DNA from: Dactylis glomerata
Lineage: Eukaryota; Streptophyta; Magnoliopsida; Poales; Poaceae
Assembly (NCBI GenBank): GCA_007115705.1
Contig: QXEO01001819.1
Coordinates: 124,001-188,000, forward strand
Direction: 5' to 3'
Length of the DNA: 64,000 nt
Position 1 is the stretch's first letter. The number at the start of each line of letters is the position of its first letter. This document shows positions 46,977-57,596 of the stretch, piece by piece. Under the pieces are notes generated by a model that saw only the letters and a program-made list of their open reading frames with translations, did not search any database and was not told the origin of the DNA. The translations under genes and the position numbers were made by a program.

Positions 46977-49040
46977 TCAAGTAATATCAAAAGATGAAGC
47001 ATCAAGATCATAATTTGCTCTAAGAATAGAGTCAAAAAGTAATTTCTTTATTTTCCTAGGGAAGTGTTCCATACCTTTCTTTAGTGGGAATTGATACTTG
47101 ATAGTGCCTTCCCTCATATCAATGATAGCACCTACAGTTCGAAGAAAGGGTCTTCCCAAAATAATAGGACATGAAGCATGGCATTCAACGTCCATAACAA
47201 GAAAATCAACGGGAACAAGGTTATTGTTAACCACAATAAGAACATCATTAATCCTTCCCAAAGGTTTCTTCTTAGCCACATCAGCAATAGGAACATCAAA
47301 ATAACATTTTTCAAGCGGTGGTAAATCAAGCATGTCATAAATCTTTCTAGGCATGATAGAAATACTAGCACCTAGATCACATAAAGCATGGCAATCATAA
47401 CCATTAACATGCATATCAATGATGGGTTCCCAACCATCTTCTAACTTCTTGGGAACAGAGGCTTTTTGCTTCAACTTTTCATCCCTAATCTTTATAAGAG
47501 CATTGGTAATATGCTTAGTAAAAGCAATATTTAAAGAACTAGCATTGGGAGTCAAAGCAAGCTTTTGCAAGAACAAAATAACTTCAGATATATTGCAGCC
47601 ATCAACATCAAAATCATTAAAGGAAATAGAGCTATCATCTCCCACACTCCGAAAAATTTCAGCACTCTTTTGAGAAAAAGTTTTGGCAGTTTTAGGCTTT
47701 TTAACACAAGGAGTGGGAGTTTTCTCTACACCAATCAAAGTAAGAAGATTGCTATCAGTAGGAGCAACATCATTAGAGGTAGTAATAGTACATACCTTCA
47801 TCTCTCTAGCCATCTCATCTTCTCTTTCCCACCTAGCATGCAATTCCGCTAACAATCTAATATTTTTATCAATTCCAACTTGGGTAGCATTAGCGGCAGC
47901 AACAATATTGCTCACATTCACATCATTAGGAAACACTTTTAGTTTCAGAAGTTCAACATCATGAGCAAGGCTATCAACTTTAGAAGCAAGAATATCAATT
48001 TTGCCTAACTTTTCCTCAACAGACTTATTAAAAGCAGTTTGTTTACCGATGAAGTCCTTGAGCATTACCTCAAGCTCGGAGGGCGCGGCCCTAGTGTTGT
48101 TGTAGGAGTTACCATAAGAGTTGCCATAACCATTACCATTGGTAGAAGGATACGGCCTATAATTGTTACTAGCAAAATTGTTCCTATAAGCATTGTTATT
48201 AAAATTGTTATTTCTAATGAAATTCACATCAACTTGCTCTTCTTGAGCAACCAGAGAGGCCAAAGGAACATTATTAGGATCAACATGAGTCCTATCATTA
48301 GCAAGCATAGCCATAATTGTATCAATCTTATCACTTAAGGAAGAGGTTTCCTCAACAGAATTTACCTTCTTACCTTGTGGAGCTCTCTCGGTGTGCCATT
48401 CAGAATAATTTACCATCATGTTGTCGAGTAGCTTTGATGCGGCGCCCAAGGTAAGGGACATAAAAGTGCCTCCAGCAGCTGAATCAAGTAGGTTCCTTGA
48501 AGAAAAATTCAGTCCTGCATAAAAAGTTTGGATGAGCATCCAAGTAGTCAGTCCATGAGTGGGGCAATTTTTAATCATAGATTTCATTCTTTCCCAAGCT
48601 TGAGCAACATGTTCATTATCAAACTGAGTAAACTTCATAATATTGCTACGCAACGATATAATCTTAGCAGGAGGATAATATCTACCAATAAAAGCATCCT
48701 TACACTTAGCCCATGAATCAATACTATTCTTAGTCAAAGACAGCAACCAATCTTTAGCTTTTCCTCTCAAAGAAAAAGGAAACAACTTGAGCTTAATAAT
48801 ATCACTATCAACATCCTTATATTTCTGCATCTCACATAGCTCAACAAAATTGTTGAGATGAGCTGCAGCATCTTCAGTACTAGCACCAGAAAATTGCTCT
48901 TTCATAACAAGGTTCAATAAAGCAGGCTTGATCTCATAAAAAGTAGTAGCAGGAACAGGTGGTGCAATAGGAGTGCAGATAAAATCACTATTGTTCGTAC
49001 TAGCAAAGTCACACAACTTGGTATTTTCAGGAGTACCCAT
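46977..49040 (-). CDS. Athila-type gag-protease protein (687 aa)
   Basis: True ATG at 49040, about 170 bp after the primer site. The gag domain spans about residues 40-160 (EQFSGASTEDAAAHLNNFVE, LFPFSLRGKAKDWL, WERMKSMIKNCP), a pattern typical of Athila gag. An N/Y-rich low-complexity stretch covers about 270-320, and a coiled region about 330-370. The C-terminal part (about 542-655) is an aspartic-protease fold: the loop D-L-G-A-S at 555 in place of the usual D-S/T-G, a form common in Athila, then the ILGRPFLRT strand. The frame is fully open and ends without entering RT. It probably supplies particle protein while enzymes come from a partner element. Confidence 0.88.
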   Translation of the reverse strand: MGTPENTKLCDFASTNNSDFICTPIAPPVPATTFYEIKPALLNLVMKEQFSGASTEDAAAHLNNFVELCEMQKYKDVDSDIIKLKLFPFSLRGKAKDWLLSLTKNSIDSWAKCKDAFIGRYYPPAKIISLRSNIMKFTQFDNEHVAQAWERMKSMIKNCPTHGLTTWMLIQTFYAGLNFSSRNLLDSAAGGTFMSLTLGAASKLLDNMMVNYSEWHTERAPQGKKVNSVEETSSLSDKIDTIMAMLANDRTHVDPNNVPLASLVAQEEQVDVNFIRNNNFNNNAYRNNFASNNYRPYPSTNGNGYGNSYGNSYNNTRAAPSELEVMLKDFIGKQTAFNKSVEEKLGKIDILASKVDSLAHDVELLKLKVFPNDVNVSNIVAAANATQVGIDKNIRLLAELHARWEREDEMAREMKVCTITTSNDVAPTDSNLLTLIGVEKTPTPCVKKPKTAKTFSQKSAEIFRSVGDDSSISFNDFDVDGCNISEVILFLQKLALTPNASSLNIAFTKHITNALIKIRDEKLKQKASVPKKLEDGWEPIIDMHVNGYDCHALCDLGASISIMPRKIYDMLDLPPLEKCYFDVPIADVAKKKPLGRINDVLIVVNNNLVPVDFLVMDVECHASCPIILGRPFLRTVGAIIDMREGTIKYQFPLKKGMEHFPRKIKKLLFDSILRANYDLDASSFDIT

Positions 49041-49209
49041 TTCAGCAAAACGAAAGTAAACAAGTAAAAACAGCTACCAAGGATTCTAATTTTTTTTGGG
49101 TTTTTGATAAAAAGCAATGCAGGTAAAATAAAATAAAGTAAAGCAAAACAAATAACAAAGTAAAGTATGTGTGTGCGAAGAACTCCCCTCGCAGAAGTCT
49201 TCTCTTCCT

Positions 49210-49227
49210 TCCCCGGCAACGGCGCCA
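49210..49227 (-). other. Primer binding site, tRNA-Asp type (right Athila-type element)
   Basis: TGGCGCCGTTGCCGGGGA on the minus strand, 10 bp after the 5' LTR; identical to the left element's site. Confidence 0.9.
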
Positions 49228-49237
49228 GAAAAGAGGC

Positions 49238-50860
49238 TGCTACTCGTGTGATGGCGCCAGAAAAGACTGTGGCGTTTAGTTGACGTGGGAGCAGTATGTC
49301 CTTGTGCGTGGTGATGACCAGCCCGTTGGGAACCCCAAGAGGAAGGTATGATGAGTGTAGCAGCAAGTTTTCCCTCAGTTAAGAAACCAAGGTATATCGA
49401 ACAGGAGAAGGGAGACGGTGACGACTGAAGGTGTTTGTGGAACCTGCACACACACAGACAAATACTTTGTCCCCAACTTGCGATGAGGTTGTCAATCTCA
49501 CCGGTTTGCTTGAAACAAAGGTTATGAGTGTATCGAGTGGAAAACAGTAGTAAAATGCTAGTAAAGTAAACAGTGCGGGAAAAGTAAACAGGTGATTGCA
49601 ATATGATTAAAATAGGACCGGGGTCCACAGTTCACTAGTGGTGTCTCTCCATAGATAAAATAACATGCTGGGTAAACAAATTACAGTTGGGCAATTGATA
49701 GAATAAAGATAACGTGATATGTCAAGAAGATCACTATGAGATTCACTCTGGGCATTACAACAAAATACATAGACCGCCATCCAACTGCATCTATGACTAA
49801 TAATCCACCCTCGGGGATATCATCCGAACACCCCAAAAGTATTAAGTTGCGAACAATAGATAATTGCATTAAGCAAAGTGTGTAATGTAAACAAAGCATA
49901 TGCCCTTGAGCATATGAATGTTGTTTTCTCCCTAGTAGCAACAGCACATCTACCACCTTAGAGGTTTCTGTCACTCCCCCAGGTGAAATAGAGGCATGAA
50001 CCCACTATCGAGCATAAATACCCCCTCTTGGAGTCACTAGCAACTACTCGGCCAAGATAGCTACTAACAACGGAGAGCATGCAAGATCATAAACAACATA
50101 GAGATAACAAAAGATATAATTCAGTACAGCAACTTAATCATAAACACCAATATTCATCGGATCCCAACAAACCAACATCATACAATTACATAACGGTGAT
50201 CTCAATCATGTAGGGCAGCTCATGAGATCTAAACATGAAGCACATGGTGGAGAAGACAACCAGCTAGCTACTGCTATGGACCCATAGTCCAAGGTAGACT
50301 ACTCACTCATCGCTCCGGAGGCAAGCATGGCGATGAAGAAGACCTCCGGTGGCGATTCCCCTCTCCGGCAGGGTGCCGGGAAGAGCTTCTGGACCCTCCC
50401 GATCTTCGGGTCGACGGCGGCGGCGGATCGCGATGTATTCTGGAAAACTGATCGGGCCCTTAGGTTTTTCTCGTCAGGGGGTACTTATAGGCGAAAGGGG
50501 ACTGTCAGAGGGGGTCCCACGCCCCCTCACACGGGGCCGGCGCGGCCAGGGGCCTGGCCGCGCCACCCCTGTGTGTGGGGCCCACGTGGCCCCTCTCCTT
50601 CTCTCCTTCGGATGTTTGGGAGCTCCCCGGTGAAATATGACTTCAGGAACTTGTTTCGTCCAATTCCGAGAATATTTCCTGTGTATCACTTCTGAAACAC
50701 AAAAACAGCAGAAAACAGGAAACTGGCACTGTGGCACTTCGTTAATAGGTTAGTTCCGGAAAATGTATAAAAATGCCACTAAGTGTAACGAAACAATAGG
50801 CAAATGGTGTAAAACAAAGCATGGAGCATCAAAAATTATAGATACGTTTGAGACGTATCA
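49238..50860 (-). repeat. 5' LTR (minus-strand sense) of the right Athila-type element
   Basis: 1623 bp, almost identical to 42427-44049. The TATA motif (CCTATAAGTA) is on the minus strand near 50482-50491. Confidence 0.93.
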
Positions 50861-53832
50861 GACGCCGCCGCCGTACTTCTTCGTACTCGTAGGTGTACCC
50901 GACGACGCCTTAGACCCCTCCGCTGTCGATCCCTCACGGGAGCCCGCCCAGACCCCGGCCATGGACGGTGGAAAAGCCGCCGTTCCTGCCTCCCTGTCAC
51001 CGGACCAGTGCGCACGCGCGTCGACCGTTGCCGAGGTCAGCGAGCGACGCCAGCCCGCCCGCGGAGGAGCCGCGTCACCCACGACCTGCCCCCGTGACCC
51101 AACGACGTCGCCAGAGCCGCCGCGCCCCGAAATTTTTCCCGCCTGCACCCCTCTGGAAACCCTAGCTCCCGCTCCCTCTCGACCCTATAAAAAGGCCCCC
51201 TCGACGCCTCAGAACTCCACACCACCGCAGCTACCGATTCCTACCTTTCTCTCTTCCTCTCTTCCTCGGAAGCGTCCGAGTTCTGCGAGCGTGCGCCGCC
51301 TCGTTCTAGAATATTCCGGCCGCCGTTGGAGCTTCTGCTGGTGCAAGGTGGAGGAGCGGAGCAGCCGCCGTCGATCTGCATCCCCGCCGTCGAGTTCTTC
51401 TTCCTCTGCGTCGAGCTGCGCCGTCGAGCCGTACACCGCCGTCGCCGGTGAGTCCCTGCCCGTGTCCGAGGTAGACGACGCCCGAGCGCCGTTGGATTCT
51501 AATCCAACGGCAACTTACCGATTCGGGATTGTAAGTGATCTGACGGGGAGGCCCCACCTATCAGGTTTAAAAAGAAAACGTCTCCCGCCTGCGAAACGGT
51601 ATTTGGGCCGGCCCGTTCGGGAATCCTTCGGTGCGGCCCAGTTCTGTTAGAATTCGGTCCGTTAGATGTTTTATTATTTCCCGCCCGATTTTCGAATTCA
51701 ATTCAGTACTGATTTTCGAATTTAAATTCCAGGAGATTTAGGAATCCGTTTTTAGCAAATAAATACTCGTTGGAAAGCTTAGGAAATAATCTAGCCCCTG
51801 GAATCATCCATGATTCAATTTGAGTTAGTTAACTAATTTAATAAGAATGCTTTTACCTTAGCCTTATTAATCTTAGGAAAATCTTAGAAACTTGTTAAAA
51901 CCTTCTAAAATGTTGAAACTCGGTTTGTGAACTCACTAGTCAACTTATCTACTGTTTAGTCCAACCTTAATCAATTAAAACCTTGTTAGTGCTATCAATT
52001 AAACCCTAATCCAACCCTAGTGTGTAGCATAAAATGATAGATTTCACTACATACTTGGTTTAATAATTACCCCCACTACCAATTTACTTAATTAATCCCT
52101 CTCCTCTTGAACTAGCCCTAATACCCCTGGTTTCATACCAATGCTAAGAAAGTGATCAACACATGGCACATGGTAAAAAAATCCAACTTGCACACTTAAT
52201 GGAAACTTGGAAGAAAACTTGCAAACCAACTCAATAAAATTCAACATGACTACTATTGTTGAAACAAGTATGTGTGCTTGGAGTGTTGTTGGTATTGTTT
52301 AAGTGATTGTGTGCATTGTGTTTATTCGTTATTAGACGCTAGTGTTGCTAAAGAGGATATTGAGGGGGGATTTTATCAAGAAGAAGAAGACTATCCAGGA
52401 CACCTTGCCAACCAAGGCAAGCCATCTTTTGAATCATACTCCAAATGCCTAGTTTTCCTATTGCATTCTACTTGTTTTTAAGTAAATTGCATGATTGAAT
52501 TGCTACTTTAGAATGATAGTTGTGTAGTGATATTTTGCTTAGCAAGAGTATCACGCTGAGTTTATCCTACCCTATTTAGTGGTATCATCACTCAATGTAG
52601 CTGCTCAGTCGCTAATAAAATTGAGGTCATCTATAAGGGGAACCCTATTTGAAATTGGTGACTTGAACTTGGAAACTTGAATTGGAGACTTCTCCTACAT
52701 GATGGTTTTATGAAGGAAAATAATCTTGACTAAGGACTATGGAATGTATTTGAAAAATGATAATAAGTGATGTACCATGTGAGCCAACCATTACCGTACG
52801 ACCACATTACCCCTAAATAGGAAGGGGCTTAGTCCGTAGCTTGTTTACCCTAGTATGGGAGACCTTGTATCATCCTTTATAGAAGTGCACCGTGCGCGGG
52901 TACTTCCGAACCGGGTGGAAATTTACATTCATGCAGCATCCTGTAACGGGCAAAACTAGAGACGCCGGAACGGAGATGTCCGTGTCTCGGGCTCTAGGAA
53001 AGGATCCTATATTAGAGTGAACAAGTGAAAGAGTTTGTTTGATTATCTGAAACTCGCATACTTTGTGTATGACGATCCGTGGATTTCTCCCGGCAGATGT
53101 ATCGAATCTTGTGGGTAAAGTGTACCCCTCTGCAGAGGTTTCAAAACTATTCGAATAGCCGCGTCCGCGGTCATGGACAGTTGGCAAGCTGTACTTGACT
53201 TTTGTCAAGAATGTTAACAACTTATGATGAACTTGGTGAATGACTTGACTTGACATTGATGTTGACCAACACTTGAAGTTCCTCTTTAGATTGAACTTAG
53301 GGAATTAAATCTTCTTCTCTACTAATGAACATTCTTGGAAAATAAAACTAGCTTTTGCAAATAAACTTAGTGCTTAGTCCACCATATCAACCATGCATAT
53401 CTACTTCATCATTTTGTTTATAAGATGGTTTGCGAGTGCATCCAATGTACTCATGGCTGTGTCCCTGGCTATCAACTTGGCCAGACTATGGGGAAGATTA
53501 TCCGGAGGAAGGTTATGAAGAGGAGTACCAGAACTATGATCATCTCCTGAGTCGCCATTGCCTGTAGGGTGAAGGCATGGACCCGAAGACGTTATTTCCG
53601 CTGCTATATTGGGTTGTAATATGAACTTGGTCACTATGACCATTTGTATTTGAACTATTCGTATTGTAACGGTCTATGGAACTGGTTACCAACCATGTTA
53701 TGTGTATCACAACAATAATTCTGAGATTGTGGTGGAATGCATAACGGGCACTTTGAATTTCTGGAAATTCGGATGTTACAGCTATAAGGAAAATGCAAGA
53801 CAACAGACAAGGCGAAAGGGCTGGTATCAAAC

Positions 53833-54949
53833 CTGGAAGGTAAAAGCTCATGTAGGGCAGTACGCTAAAATATTTTCCCAGCTCATCAACCTTTTTAACC
53901 TGCCCAGAACTGATCTTGATCGTGAACAAGCCAAGACCTGAGCTAACAAAGATGACACCCACACCCTCTGCAAATCCCACCACGAGTGGTTCGTCGTCCG
54001 CATTGGCAACAGGTATTGTTTTCTCCAGCTCGATGACCCTATATTGCACCCATTCTACCGCTTCTTCCGTATCCACCTTCCCTGACCATGTATAAAGGAT
54101 GGAACCCAGAATGCAGGCAAAGCCGAGTGAAACCTTGTCCTCCATGGCCATGAGGGCAACGTCGTCCACGTCCGGCTGCGGCGAGTCAATCATGGATAGG
54201 CGATCCTTGCCCAAGTCATACTTGACTATCGCATTTTCCGCGCGAAGAGTGAAGTAGAGTGCATCTCCGACAAGGGCGGCTCGCCTAGGCTGGAGATAGG
54301 GTATGTAGTAGTAGTATATCTCACTCACCTCTCGCAGCACGTGCCGGGCATAGGTTTCGCAGGTGCTGTCAAGCCATACCGGCTCGCTCCACGCGCCCGT
54401 CTCCGATGAGTAGACGGTCACGTGTACGATCTCCTTGTGGTCATGGGTGGCTGCGAAGACGACGCGGAAGGGGCCGCCGTGGCAGTCGAGGTGGTCGCAG
54501 CCGTCGGTGGCGCAGAGCACCGCGCCGGAGTAGATGAGCCAATCCATGTCCTTTGGGCGTGGTAGGTGGTGTCGGTGGCCCGTGACAGGGTCCCAGACGA
54601 GGTGGCCCGGCAGCATCTGGATGAGGACGCGGCCGTGGCGGCAGTCGAGGGGGCGCGTGCGGCGGGCGCACACGCCGGAGCCCGGGTGGGGGAACTCTGG
54701 CACCGACGTGGTGGAGGCGAAGCGGGCAGGCGGGTCCCCTTGGACCACCATGAGGCGGTGGAGGAAGCCGAGGAGGGGAGGGGCGCCGTGGAAGTCGAGG
54801 TAGCGGCGGCGGAAGCCGGGGTCGCGGATGATGCTGAGCCACGGCTTGCAGACGAGGGCGGCGCGGAAGAGGTGCTCGGGCTCGTCCGGCGGGAGGCGGA
54901 GGAGGATCTCGGCGGTGACGTCGTCGACCAGCTGGGGTGGCGGCGCCAT
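53833..54949 (-). CDS. F-box protein, exon 1
   Basis: ATG at 54949 in a good context (GCCATGG). An F-box at residues about 5-45 (VTAEILLRLPPDEPEHLFRAALVCKPW) should bind a SKP1 partner in an SCF ubiquitin ligase. The rest (about 60-370) is a beta-rich substrate-recognition region of the kind in large grass F-box families (LVWDPVTGHRHHLP, ALYFTLRAENAIVKYDL, MSFYLP). I place a donor (CCAG, then GTTTGATACC) after residue 372; it joins in phase to the exon at 31494-31546 for a 389-aa product. Unspliced, the frame runs through the 52-bp intron start into the retrotransposon LTR and stops at 53540, adding about 96 foreign residues. The target substrate is unknown. Confidence 0.82.
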
Positions 54950-56055
54950 GGTCCGCTCCACTCGCGCTTTGGGTGGGGATTGAATTTTTTTTTTTTTTTT
55001 GAGAGAGAGGAAGGGTGGGGATTGATTGGCGTTGGAGGTTGGACTGGTGTTAGCTGTTTTGTTGTTGGAGTAGTGGGCTTGCTTTGTTTTTTCTGCAACG
55101 AGAAATGGAGCCCACCAAGTAAAACTTCGGAGAACGGCTCCATTCATTCTGAGGAGAGGAAAAAGATATTTGAAGAACTTGTGGATCATCGTAGAATCAT
55201 TGTATGCAAAATAGCCTGCTACCATCGGTGGTAGCTGCTCATCTTAATTCTGTTCGGTTAGACCCATCTCTGGGTGGATCATTCAGGTTTCATTGGAGTC
55301 AACCCGGCGGGGGATAAAACTCAGCCCAATCGAATATTTGTGTTCAGTTACACCCGGCCGGGCCGAATCCCCACCCCAAACCCCGCCCAACCCGTACATT
55401 CCACCGGGGGAAAAACAATCGACCCTCCACCCGTGGAAACAATTCCGAAAGAAGCGAGCGACGGGAGCACTGACATAGGCGGAGGAACTCGACAACATCA
55501 TCTCATCGGGCGGCGGGCGGGGGGCTGGTCGTGCAGCAGAACCACGATGCAGGGCGCCTCTCTCGCCATACCTCGTATCGTGTGTGTTTGATTAGTCTCA
55601 GCGTTGTATCGGGCGAGGATATTTCGAGGTCGGATTTCGTCTTATGATCCATGATGCCCGCTGTGTGTGTGTTTGTTGAATTACTATCTGGTTCCAAGCT
55701 AGGATTTCGAAGCTTAGTTCTGACTAATGAATGTTGAATGAACTACACCTCCCCATCTCGTGCTATTTGCTACGGGTTTCAGTGCTACTTTGGTTTCTTT
55801 GGCATGCTGGAGTGTGAAGTCTTGGAAGAGTTGCTTTAAGTATTTTAGATTGTCTGGTGAGTTGGCTATAATCTGAAATATTTTATGGGTTGGCTTCTGA
55901 GCAGATAACATTGTCTCGCCCATTCCTGGTAAAAAGTAAAAATGAATAATGTGGTTCGCTGTCGAGGACATGGATAGGTAAATCAGAGCCAGATTAACAT
56001 TACTTTGGATATAGTATGCCCTATGTGTCGAGAAGTAACAGTCACATAAATTCAT
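54950..56055. other. F-box 5' flank and intergenic region
   Basis: On the minus strand the F-box leader has CT-rich sequence and an A15 tract (about 54987-55001). The stretch 55260-55700 is GC-rich with no recognised domain. A 121-codon minus-strand frame (55714-56079) lies mostly beyond the poly(A) signal of the thionin-like gene; it contains NSTRWGG, faintly like hAT transposases, but I cannot support a call. Confidence 0.4.
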
Positions 56056-56061
56056 TTTATT
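56056..56061 (-). terminator. Poly(A) signal of the thionin-like gene
   Basis: AATAAA on the minus strand, about 100 bp after the stop codon at 56159. Confidence 0.6.
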
Positions 56062-56158
56062 GATTGATGCTACAATCACAGCCGTTCAAGTGTTCAACAT
56101 CATATCATATCGTCCCATGATCGATATGCTCGTCTGTTCTCTTCAACGTAACTTGGCG

Positions 56159-56622
56159 TCAATTGTGGCTCCGCTTCTTGTTGCAGTCACGCACACAGGA
56201 TTCTGCATCAGCTGCATAAAGAAGAAGAATCATGCATCAGAAAGAAAAATGATACACATATCCCGTCATTGTTCATCAAGTACAAGAATCACAAAAATTG
56301 ATCGCATGAGAATCCATCCATCCATCATCATGATCGATCGTCTTCACTTACCGGCGGACACTGTCGACGAGCCGCAGTTGAAGTCCAGAAGGCATGCCGT
56401 CCTGCACGAGATGGCGGCGGCGCCATCTCCGGCCTGGTTGGGGCTGCATTTGTTCGCGCAGAACGGGAGGCAGAAGATTCGCGGCACCTTGTGCCTGCAC
56501 TCGGGGTAGCACTGCTTGTAGCAGCGGCAGAACTTGGACATGGCGCCCACCTGCTGGCCGGACAGTATCAGGAGGAGCATGCACAGGATGGCGATGGCGG
56601 CCGCCCTCTTCTTCACCTCCAT
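56159..56622 (-). CDS. Secreted cysteine-rich thionin-like peptide, two exons
   Basis: Exon 1 is 56352-56622 and exon 2 is 56159-56211. The donor is CCG|GTAAGT and the acceptor TTATGCAG; the phase-1 junction is exact and gives 107 aa. I start at the ATG at 56622 because the longer frame opens with TTG. Residues 1 to about 27 are a signal peptide (lysine-rich start, then a hydrophobic run AIAILCMLLLIL). The mature part has 12 cysteines, ten in exon 1 and two in exon 2, in closely spaced pairs (C-x-C-x3-C-x3-C at its start). Layout and spacing fit the plant thionin-like family of small secreted peptides. A defence or developmental role is inferred. The gene looks intact. Confidence 0.8.
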
Positions 56623-56719
56623 CCCCTTCCTCGTACACAAGCTGTGGATTCTGCAAGTTCAAGGGAGAAGAGGAATGCTGTGGTGACTGATGACTCTGAT
56701 AGTCAGTGTGTGGGGGCTT

Positions 56720-56727
56720 CTTATATG
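56720..56727 (-). promoter_or_regulatory. TATA box of the thionin-like gene
   Basis: CATATAAG on the minus strand, about 100 bp before the ATG at 56622; no ATG lies between the expected transcription start and the chosen start. Confidence 0.6.
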
Positions 56728-57596
56728 GCACTGGAGTTTAGAGGGCAATATCAACATTTGACCCAGAGAATTCGTAATGCGGACGAGCATGGTATTTCCG
56801 CTATTTTCAAAGCAAATCAAATGGCCATGATTTCATAGGGTCGTCGCCTGATTATGCGGCGTGATTCGGCGATTAAATGATGCTAGAGTGGAGTGTGTCC
56901 TGTAGCCAATTCTGAAGAAGATATCACTCGCTATGAACATAGCCTTTGCATTCACGGAAGAGTAGTGAACATAATCTTAAACTGATTAGACAAACGCATG
57001 CTGCTCACCTCTGTTTTGGTAGACATGACATTATGAAGCTGCCTGTGTTGATGTAGAAAGAAAACTGAATGCAGTTCTTGTACAATGCTGTTTACAAATG
57101 GGTACTTACGCAGGTAATTGTCTATTTAGATCTTAGTAGCTGTACAGAAGCACCGAGAAAAATGAATGGGATTCGAATCAAATAATTCATGTAAGGATGT
57201 ACACGGATTCCTTCTAGCTACGGGTCAACTTAGCAAATATATTAGACCGCACATCACTCATTGTCGATTTCTTCTATTACAGGGGCAAATTAACAAGATT
57301 AGAGCATCCAAAACTCATCGTATCATCCATTAACTGCTACACGATGAAACACCATATGAAAGCCTGGCGTAACTCGTAAGTTACAAACGAACCCTTGTGA
57401 CCACTCGGCAGTAAATCATCTACTATAAAGTACACGCTGAAAATGAGCCTCCTCCAAAACCAAATGTACATCAGTTGACGTCGGATAAATGCATGCCAGT
57501 GCAGCTGAGTCACGGGCATTCCTCTTCAAGGTACCATGAGTTACGCCGTGTTTCACCATCTTCTACGATGTCCAATGTGAATTTTGTGGAGCTGCG
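56728..57596. other. Intergenic, no recognised gene
   Basis: Contains the 3' flank of the sialyltransferase-like gene. The stretch 56975-57069 resembles 25344-25436 (shared CTTAAACTGATTAGACAA and GTTGATGTAGAAA), a short dispersed repeat of unknown type. Confidence 0.4.

Larger units (their letters stand above)
42427..50860 (-). mobile_element. Athila-type non-autonomous LTR retrotransposon (8434 bp) nested in the chromovirus 3' LTR
   Basis: Read on the minus strand: LTR TGATACGTC...GAGTAGCA, a tRNA-Asp primer site, one gag-protease ORF, a 3-kb non-coding region, a purine tract, and the 3' LTR. The duplication GACGC lies at 42422-42426 and 50861-50865. The LTRs are both 1623 bp and differ at about 5 positions, so the insertion is young. 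RT, RNase H and integrase are absent. It is in the same family group as 1033-8287. Confidence 0.94.
32070..53780 (+). mobile_element. Chromovirus (Tekay/Del-like Ty3/gypsy), 21.7 kb including nested elements
   Basis: LTRs begin TGTAACAA and end GGTGTTACA or GATGTTACA. The target duplication GCTAT lies at 32065-32069 and 53781-53785. A tRNA-Met primer site follows the 5' LTR, and a purine tract (AAGGGGGAAAGAT, 41771-41783) precedes the 3' LTR. The internal region carries an extra ORF, then gag-pol, then a chromodomain remnant. Long LTRs (3558 bp each after removing insertions), an upstream extra ORF and a chromodomain recall rice RIRE3/RIRE8-type elements (from memory, unsearched). The LTRs differ by about 1-2 %. 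It sits in the intron of the F-box gene, in the opposite transcriptional direction. Confidence 0.93.
41784..53780 (+). repeat. 3' LTR of the chromovirus, interrupted by an Athila-type element
   Basis: The parts 41784-42426 and 50866-53780 join to 3558 bp, exactly the length of the 5' LTR without its solo LTR. It ends in GTTACA next to the GCTAT duplication. Differences from the 5' LTR are scattered, about 1-2 %. Confidence 0.93.

Noticed and set aside
47098..48716. Plus-strand frames opposite the Athila gag-protease gene
   Set aside because: Antisense shadows of an open coding sequence.
53540..55225. 561-aa single-exon F-box protein
   Set aside because: The first 92 codons lie upstream of the good ATG at 54949, and the last 79 are LTR sequence; a spliced C-terminus fits better.
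54418..55234. Long frames overlapping F-box exon 1 on both strands (up to 241 aa)
   Set aside because: They are shadows caused by GC-rich third positions of the F-box coding sequence.
55714..56079. 121-aa minus-strand frame with NSTRWGG
   Set aside because: It lies mostly beyond the poly(A) signal of the thionin-like gene, and the transposase-like motif is too short to trust.
56344..56640. 98-aa single-exon cysteine-rich peptide
   Set aside because: The frame opens with TTG and ends just after a perfect splice donor; the two-exon model from the ATG at 56622 is better supported.
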